DNA of 16,756 nt from Candidatus Woesearchaeota archaeon CG10_big_fil_rev_8_21_14_0_10_36_11 (GTDB taxonomy: Archaea > Nanobdellota > Nanobdellia > Woesearchaeales > GW2011-AR9), in the NCBI GenBank assembly GCA_002762845.1, contig PCYB01000021.1:1-16756 (forward strand), given 5' to 3'. This document shows, one piece after another, positions 12,362 through 16,756 of the stretch (within the stretch, counting starts at the first letter, position 1; the number at the start of each line of letters is the position of its first letter). The position numbers and the translations under genes were made by a program. The notes below the pieces were generated by a model that had not been told where the DNA came from, did no database searches, and saw nothing but the letters and a program-made list of their open reading frames with translations.

Positions 12362-14652
12362 TCCCCTTCAAATGTTACTAAACTAAACAGAGGATAGTTG
12401 TATAACTTCTCTCTTCCTTTAAGGTCTGAAAGTTCTATAACGACTGCAAGTTCATGAACGTGCCCACCACACTTTTCTATTAGTGTACATGCAGCATGTG
12501 CAGTTCCGCCTAATGCAATTAGATCATCTATAATTAAAACAATATCATCTTGATTGATTGCATCCTCATTAATCTCAACAGTATCAATACCGTACTCTAA
12601 TTGGTATTCCTGTGAAATAACTTTTGGAGGTAACTTTCCTTTTTTTCTAATTAAAACAAAAGGTAAATGTAATTCCCGTGCTAGCACAGAACCAAAAATA
12701 AAACCTCTTGAATCAATTCCGGCAATTTTTGTGATGTTTGTGTTCTGATACCTTTCTTTGAATTTTTGAATTACATATTTAAACGCATTAGGATTTTGTA
12801 ATAATGTCGTAATGTCTCTGAACATAACACCTTGTTTTGGCCAATGAGGAACAGTTCGTATTGTACTTTTCAAATCAAACTCTGCATTTTTATGTTCGAA
12901 TTTTTTCTCATAACTTTCTTTTCCAATATTGGGAATAGCGGTTGTTAATAACGAAATAACATTGCTTACATTTTCATCAAACACTTTCAAAACATCTTCC
13001 CACAGTACGGACGGAACATCGTCAAATAAACAATCATAGTCAGTACTCATAGCGACAGCAGCATACGGAATACCTGCTTCATTTGCAAGGGTAACTTCTG
13101 GCGCAATACTCATGTTAATAACATCTGCACCCCATGCACGAAACATTTTACTTTCTGCTTTTGTTGAAAATCGTGGCCCTTCAATGGTTATAACTGTTCC
13201 TTGTGTATGATGTTTCAGTCCTAACTTTGTACAAGTATCAATCAATATGTTTCGTGACGAATGGGCAAATGGTTCTGCCATAGGTGTATGAACAATCTTT
13301 CCGTTTGGAAATTCTTCATGAAACGTTATCTTTCTGTGTTTTGTAAAATCAATGAATTGATCTAGAATGACAAAATCTCCACGACCAATATCTTTTCGTA
13401 AACTGCCACATGCAGTTGTTGCAATGATATGTGTACACCCTTGTTTTTTCAATGCATGAATGTTTGCCCTGTAATTTACTTGTGTTGGAGGAATGGAATG
13501 ATCTCTGCCATGCCGTGAAAGAAGTACCACATCAACATCCTGTATTTTCCCAACTTTTAATGGTGAAGAAGGTTTCCCATACGGTGTTTCTACAGTAATA
13601 TCATAAGAGTCCAGCACTATTGCGGGATTGTATAATCCTGAACCGCCAATGATGCCAATTTTAATATTCTTGTGAGGATTTTTTATTTTTTCTTTATCTA
13701 ATCCTTTCAGTCCAACACCTTTCTGTTCAACAACTCTTGCTGCAAATAATGAACCTAAATCTCCTGATCGTTTGGTGTCCCAACCATTACAATACCCATA
13801 CAAAAATCCTGCTGCAAATGTATCTCCTGCACCGGTTGTATCAATTGCGTTTGCTTTAACGGAATTAATTTTTGTAATTGTTTTTCCATCATGAATTAAT
13901 GAGCCTTCCTTTCCTAACTTAACAACTGCAATCTTAACGTATTGTGAAACATGGTTAAGAGCTTCCTCTTCTTCAAGACCAGTAAACTCTTTTGCTTCTT
14001 TTTCGTTAAGGAAGATGATATCAATTGAGTTCTTTACTAGTTCTGTAAAGAATTCTTTGTTTCGTCTGATAAGTGCAGGGTCTGCCAAATCTATTGACAC
14101 TAACGTGTTATGTTTCTTTGCAAGTTCAATCGCGTGCAGAACAGTTTCTTTTGTTTTACCTTCTAATTGGTACGCTTCAATATGCAATATCTTACTTTGT
14201 TGAATGTCATCTTCACGAATGTCGTCTTTAGACAATTCTACTGCTGCTCCTAAATGAACTGAAAACGTTCTCTCTGTATCTGGTGTTATTAATGTTAAAG
14301 AGTGTGCTGTCGTTAACGGATATTTCCCAATTCTGCTTGTCATCCCAAATTTTTGCATTTCGTTGATATAGTGTTGGCCATGTTCGTCGTATCCAACTTT
14401 GCCACACATAATTGTTTTTCCGCCAAGAAATGCAACGCCTTTAACAGTATTTGCAGAGGAGCCGCCAGGGACAGTTTCAACATGAAGATTATACAAGTGT
14501 ATTTTGGTAAGTAACTCTTTTGCTTTTATTTCATCCACAAGATGCATCTCTCCTTTCTGAAGACCAAAGTCTGTAAGAATATCATCATTGACGTCTATCA
14601 TAAAGTCCATCAACGTATTTCCTAATCCGATGACATCGTTTGGTTTGTTCAT
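12358..14652 (-). CDS. Triple fusion: PfkB-family (adenosine-kinase-like) kinase, methylthioadenosine phosphorylase, adenine phosphoribosyltransferase
   Basis: A single uninterrupted 764-aa frame holds three complete enzymes. Residues 1-325 are a PfkB/ribokinase-family kinase, with GGSSANT at 63-69 as in adenosine kinases and DTTGAGDTFAAG at 271-282 (catalytic Asp277). Residues 329-580 are MTAP: IIGGSGLY at 334-341, SRHGRDHSIPP at 379-389, EGPRFSTKAES at 491-501, and STDYDC at 536-541, whose DYD favours 6-aminopurines. Residues 590-764 are APRT: GVMFRDIT near 608-615, GIDSRGFIFG at 645-654, and the PRPP loop at 705-717. The loop reads DDLIALGGT, with Leu714 where Thr is usual. Predicted reactions: adenosine to AMP, MTA to adenine, adenine plus PRPP to AMP. 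The kinase could instead act on ribose-1-phosphate or another sugar. No ribosome binding site precedes ATG 14652, and a TATA element close by suggests a leaderless mRNA. Confidence 0.92.
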   Translation of the reverse strand: MNKPNDVIGLGNTLMDFMIDVNDDILTDFGLQKGEMHLVDEIKAKELLTKIHLYNLHVETVPGGSSANTVKGVAFLGGKTIMCGKVGYDEHGQHYINEMQKFGMTSRIGKYPLTTAHSLTLITPDTERTFSVHLGAAVELSKDDIREDDIQQSKILHIEAYQLEGKTKETVLHAIELAKKHNTLVSIDLADPALIRRNKEFFTELVKNSIDIIFLNEKEAKEFTGLEEEEALNHVSQYVKIAVVKLGKEGSLIHDGKTITKINSVKANAIDTTGAGDTFAAGFLYGYCNGWDTKRSGDLGSLFAARVVEQKGVGLKGLDKEKIKNPHKNIKIGIIGGSGLYNPAIVLDSYDITVETPYGKPSSPLKVGKIQDVDVVLLSRHGRDHSIPPTQVNYRANIHALKKQGCTHIIATTACGSLRKDIGRGDFVILDQFIDFTKHRKITFHEEFPNGKIVHTPMAEPFAHSSRNILIDTCTKLGLKHHTQGTVITIEGPRFSTKAESKMFRAWGADVINMSIAPEVTLANEAGIPYAAVAMSTDYDCLFDDVPSVLWEDVLKVFDENVSNVISLLTTAIPNIGKESYEKKFEHKNAEFDLKSTIRTVPHWPKQGVMFRDITTLLQNPNAFKYVIQKFKERYQNTNITKIAGIDSRGFIFGSVLARELHLPFVLIRKKGKLPPKVISQEYQLEYGIDTVEINEDAINQDDIVLIIDDLIALGGTAHAACTLIEKCGGHVHELAVVIELSDLKGREKLYNYPLFSLVTFEGD

Positions 14653-14667
14653 TTGTGTATTAATAAT

Positions 14668-14685
14668 GTATTTTATTTTTAATAA
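14668..14685 (-). promoter_or_regulatory. Possible promoter of the fusion gene
   Basis: Minus-strand TTAAAAATAAAATAC lies about 16-30 nt before the ATG at 14652, the spacing expected for a leaderless transcript. The whole intergenic stretch is AT-rich, so the exact box is uncertain. Confidence 0.35.
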
Positions 14686-14730
14686 TTTCTAAAGAGAAGT
14701 ATAAAATTGAAGATAAAAAAACATTAAGAA

Positions 14731-14748
14731 ACCGAAATATATATCTAT
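14731..14748 (+). promoter_or_regulatory. BRE/TATA promoter of the small overlapping ORFs
   Basis: ACCGAA followed by ATATATATCTATA gives a BRE/TATA pair about 35-50 nt before the ATG at 14783. It supports transcription starting before the 21-aa ORF, not only before the 96-aa ORF. Confidence 0.5.
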
Positions 14749-14782
14749 ACATACATGTACTACCCAAAAGTAACACCATAGA

Positions 14783-14848
14783 ATGGCAGAAAAACAAGAT
14801 TTACTATCATTGGAGGATTTCCCTGAATTCAGAAATAACATTTTATGA
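14783..14848 (+). CDS. 21-aa ORF, possible displaced N-terminus of the next gene
   Basis: ATG 14783 to TGA 14846-14848 encodes MAEKQDLLSLEDFPEFRNNI plus Leu, a sequence with ordinary protein-like character. Its stop overlaps the ATG of the 96-aa ORF as ATGA. A one-base change in the T-run at 14841-14844 would join the two into one protein of about 117 aa. It may be a leader peptide, a coupled small protein, or the true start separated by a natural or assembly frameshift. There is no strong ribosome binding site. Confidence 0.4.
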   Translation: MAEKQDLLSLEDFPEFRNNIL

Positions 14849-15135
14849 ATAGAAAAGAAGGTGGAATTCATTTTGGTAAAGCACCAGTTTATGAGATAGC
14901 AAGAGTGACTTACAAACAGGCACAGGATACAGACATCGTAAATGTTGTAGGAATATCTCCTAATCGGAAATGGATATATGGTTCAGTTATAGGAATGAAA
15001 GCTCCCGATGGAAGATTGATGGCTGTTCATGTACCACCAAAACAAACCTTCTTTGTGCTATCATATCTTGATAGGTATGAAGTATTGGTTGAGAATGAAA
15101 ATTTAGGAAACGATTTAACTCAACGTGCAATATAA
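14845..15135 (+). CDS. Hypothetical 96-aa protein
   Basis: The product is a small, probably cytoplasmic, beta-rich protein without membrane segment or signal peptide. Segments such as PVYEIARVTYKQ, NRKWIYGSVIG and RLMAVHVPPKQTFFVLSYLDRYEVLVENE alternate hydrophobic and polar residues like a small barrel or sandwich. No family is recognised. A stop codon 6 nt before the ATG prevents extension in this frame, and the only upstream coding-like sequence is the overlapping 21-aa ORF in another frame. It lies between the divergent fusion gene and the convergent ahcY and ends in a T-run. Confidence 0.6.
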   Translation: MNRKEGGIHFGKAPVYEIARVTYKQAQDTDIVNVVGISPNRKWIYGSVIGMKAPDGRLMAVHVPPKQTFFVLSYLDRYEVLVENENLGNDLTQRAI

Positions 15136-15150
15136 GTTATTTTTTTGTTT
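15136..15150 (+). terminator. Oligo-T terminator of the 96-aa gene
   Basis: A run of 7 T followed by a run of 4 T begins 4 nt after the stop codon, with no hairpin, as expected for an archaeal terminator. Confidence 0.45.
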
Positions 15151-15154
15151 TAAT

Positions 15155-15170
15155 TAAGAATAATAAAAAA
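15155..15170 (-). terminator. Oligo-T terminator of ahcY
   Basis: Minus-strand GATTTTTTATTATTC follows the ahcY stop codon at once, facing the terminator of the convergent small gene. Confidence 0.45.
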
Positions 15171-16580
15171 TCAATATCTATAATGTTCCGCCTTATACGG
15201 CCCTTCTTTAGGAATTCCTAAGTACGCAGCTTGTTCATCTGTCATCATGTCTATTTCAACACCCAACTTCTTTAGATGTAACCGTGCAACTTCCTCATCT
15301 AGTTTCTTAGGAAGCATATAGACACCAATCTCGTACGTTTTTGTCCAAAGGTCAATCTGTGCAAGAACCTGGTTTGTGAATGATGCGCTCATCACAAATG
15401 ATGGATGCCCAGTTGCGCAACCAAGATTAACAAGACGACCTTCTGCAAGAACATAAATTTCTTTCCCGTCGAGAAATGTATATTTATCATACTGTGGTTT
15501 AATAGTAACTTTAGTTGCACCAGATTGATTATTTAACCATGCCATGTCAATTTCATTATCAAAATGACCTATGTTAGACACGATTGCTTGATTTTTCATT
15601 GCCATAAAATGTCGTTGCGTAATAATTCTAAGATTTCCTGTTGTCGTGACAAATATATCTCCTTCCTTGACAGCACTATCCATTTTCTTGACTTCATACC
15701 CCTCCATTGCTGCTTGTAATGCATTGATAGGATCAATTTCTGTAATGATAACTCTGCACCCATACCCTTTCAGGGACTGTGCACATCCTTTTCCAACATC
15801 ACCATAACCAGCAACAACTGCTACCTTACCCGCTAGCATGACGTCAGACGCCCTTTTAATACCGTCAACTAACGATTCTCTACACCCGTACAAATTATCA
15901 AACTTAGATTTTGTAACAGAATCATTAACATTAATTGCAGGAAATAGTAATGTCCCGTTATCTTTCATCTGGTATAATCTATGAACGCCCGTTGTTGTTT
16001 CTTCAGAAACCCCTTTCACGTCTTGAACAATAGTTGTCCATTTCTGGGGATATTGCGCATATCCATTCTTTAACGATTTCATTAATTCTCTAAAATCTGC
16101 ACCTTCAGTACCATACTCTTTTTCTAATAAGGAAGGATTCTTTTCTACTTCAACGCCTTTGATAATCATCATGGTAGCATCTCCACCATCGTCAACGATT
16201 AAGTTTGGCCCTAAACCATTTCCAAAATCTAACGCTTTCTGTGTACACCACCAATATTCTTCTAAGTTCTCGCCTTTCCATGCAAAAACGGGAACGCCAG
16301 ATGCTGCAATGGCCGCAGCCGCATGATCTTGTGTTGAAAATATGTTACATGATGCCCATCGTACCTGTGCACCTAGTTTAACTAACGTTTCAATAAGAAC
16401 AGCAGTTTGGATTGTCATGTGTAACGAACCGGTAATCCGAGCACATTGTAATGGTTTAGATTCACCATACTTTTCTCGTAATGCCATTAATCCAGGCATT
16501 TCTTTCTCTGCAATAGAAATTTCTTTCTTTCCCCACTCTGCAAGTGTAATGTCTTTAACTTTGTAATTGGTATGTTCCAT
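15171..16580 (-). CDS. ahcY: S-adenosylhomocysteine hydrolase (adenosylhomocysteinase)
   Basis: AhcY splits SAH into adenosine and homocysteine with a tightly bound NAD, removing the inhibitory product of SAM-dependent methylation. The 469-aa product has the catalytic-region segments DDGGDATMM (130-138), NVNDSVTKSKFDN (217-229), GCRESL (232-237), the NAD loop GYGDVGKG (258-265), NIGHFDNEID (336-345) and GHPSFVMS (391-398). The C-terminus KAEHYRY supplies the Lys463/Tyr467 pair that reaches the neighbouring subunit's NAD site in the long form. An insert of about 40 residues (about 143-182) and this tail mark the bacterial/eukaryotic form; archaeal enzymes are usually about 420 aa without them. 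Start at ATG 16580 is chosen because AAGGAGGA lies 10 nt upstream. The adenosine made could feed the kinase of the fusion enzyme two genes away. Confidence 0.96.
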   Translation of the reverse strand: MEHTNYKVKDITLAEWGKKEISIAEKEMPGLMALREKYGESKPLQCARITGSLHMTIQTAVLIETLVKLGAQVRWASCNIFSTQDHAAAAIAASGVPVFAWKGENLEEYWWCTQKALDFGNGLGPNLIVDDGGDATMMIIKGVEVEKNPSLLEKEYGTEGADFRELMKSLKNGYAQYPQKWTTIVQDVKGVSEETTTGVHRLYQMKDNGTLLFPAINVNDSVTKSKFDNLYGCRESLVDGIKRASDVMLAGKVAVVAGYGDVGKGCAQSLKGYGCRVIITEIDPINALQAAMEGYEVKKMDSAVKEGDIFVTTTGNLRIITQRHFMAMKNQAIVSNIGHFDNEIDMAWLNNQSGATKVTIKPQYDKYTFLDGKEIYVLAEGRLVNLGCATGHPSFVMSASFTNQVLAQIDLWTKTYEIGVYMLPKKLDEEVARLHLKKLGVEIDMMTDEQAAYLGIPKEGPYKAEHYRY

Positions 16581-16590
16581 TTTTGTATAG

Positions 16591-16630
16591 TCCTCCTTTG
16601 TGTGCCTTGGATTGTACACCATTTAAATAA
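16591..16630 (-). promoter_or_regulatory. RBS and likely TATA element of ahcY
   Basis: Minus-strand AAGGAGGA (16591-16598) is a strong ribosome binding site 10 nt before the ATG at 16580. TTATTTAAAT (about 16622-16631) lies about 42-51 nt before the ATG and would place the start just upstream of the ribosome binding site. The longer frame from 16622 would begin at or before this point and is rejected. Confidence 0.5.
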
Positions 16631-16639
16631 GTTATTGTT

Positions 16640-16660
16640 TTTAATTATATATAAGATATA
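16640..16660. promoter_or_regulatory. TATA-rich element between ahcY and the right-edge ORF
   Basis: TTAATTATATATAAGATATA contains overlapping TATA boxes that could serve a rightward gene starting near 16699 or 16711. It is too far upstream to be the main ahcY box. Confidence 0.3.
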
Positions 16661-16698
16661 TTTTAGAAAGGCAGAAAGTTATTAAATGAATAATAGTA

Positions 16699-16756
16699 AT
16701 GATTTTGTCTATGGGTTCAGCAGAAATAGATTTAACCAGACCAGATAATTTGTATT
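16699..16756 (+). CDS. Possible 5' end of a gene cut by the window edge
   Basis: From ATG 16699 (or ATG 16711) an open frame runs to the window end, encoding MILSMGSAEIDLTRPDNLY. It is preceded by a TATA-rich stretch, but no clear ribosome binding site is seen. Only 19 codons are visible, so the product cannot be named and the frame may be chance. Confidence 0.35.
   Translation, partial: MILSMGSAEIDLTRPDNLY

Noticed and set aside
12554..14203. Short plus-strand frames inside the fusion gene (12554-12748, 14015-14203)
   Set aside because: They are antisense to well-conserved enzyme domains and show no protein-like features of their own.
16581..16622. 14-codon N-terminal extension of ahcY
   Set aside because: It contains the strong AAGGAGGA ribosome binding site for the ATG at 16580 and lies over the likely promoter.

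Overview
The window reads as archaeal chromosomal DNA, AT-rich (roughly one-third GC by eye). It carries a TFB transcription factor, an archaeal-type AMP phosphorylase, TrmI, a dCTP deaminase/dUTPase-family protein, BRE/TATA-like promoters, GAGGTG-type ribosome binding sites and oligo-T terminators. S-layer-like proteins with C-terminal membrane anchors and a tiny protein starting MNKKGQ look like those of DPANN archaea (Woesearchaeota/Pacearchaeota-like). That lineage call is inference from protein style. No rRNA, tRNA, CRISPR array, insertion sequence or phage gene was seen.

Left part (1-3710): a GC-rich stretch with two small hairpins opens the window. An FAD-oxidoreductase-like protein lacking its dinucleotide-binding N-terminus follows, and its 3' end overlaps AMP phosphorylase (deoA). 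deoA converges on a two-gene minus-strand unit, dcd-like then trmI, with 1 nt between them. Middle part (3800-9520, all minus strand): a 52-aa pilin-signal-like protein, a 163-aa coiled-coil protein, and two tandem surface proteins (475 and about 1129 aa). The two surface proteins share a C-terminal module with two cysteines at almost identical spacing.

Right part (9540-16756): tfb, with a leader of about 100 nt, is followed by an AT-rich orphan gene and a tandem-HIT protein in which both domains have lost the histidine nucleophile. Converging on it is the most striking gene, a single 764-aa reading frame fusing a PfkB-family (adenosine-kinase-like) kinase, methylthioadenosine phosphorylase and adenine phosphoribosyltransferase. 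Next come a divergent pair of tiny overlapping ORFs (21 and 96 aa), then a bacterial/eukaryotic-type S-adenosylhomocysteine hydrolase, and possibly the first codons of another gene at the right edge.

Functional reading: AhcY releases adenosine from SAH, the kinase domain could turn adenosine into AMP, the MTAP domain turns MTA into adenine, and the APRT domain turns adenine into AMP. AMP phosphorylase, about 10 kb away, can phosphorolyse AMP to adenine plus ribose-1,5-bisphosphate. The window therefore holds almost a complete recycling route for the adenine moiety of S-adenosylmethionine by-products, with three of the steps fused in one chain. The next enzymes of the AMP route (ribose-1,5-bisphosphate isomerase, type III RuBisCO) are not in the window.
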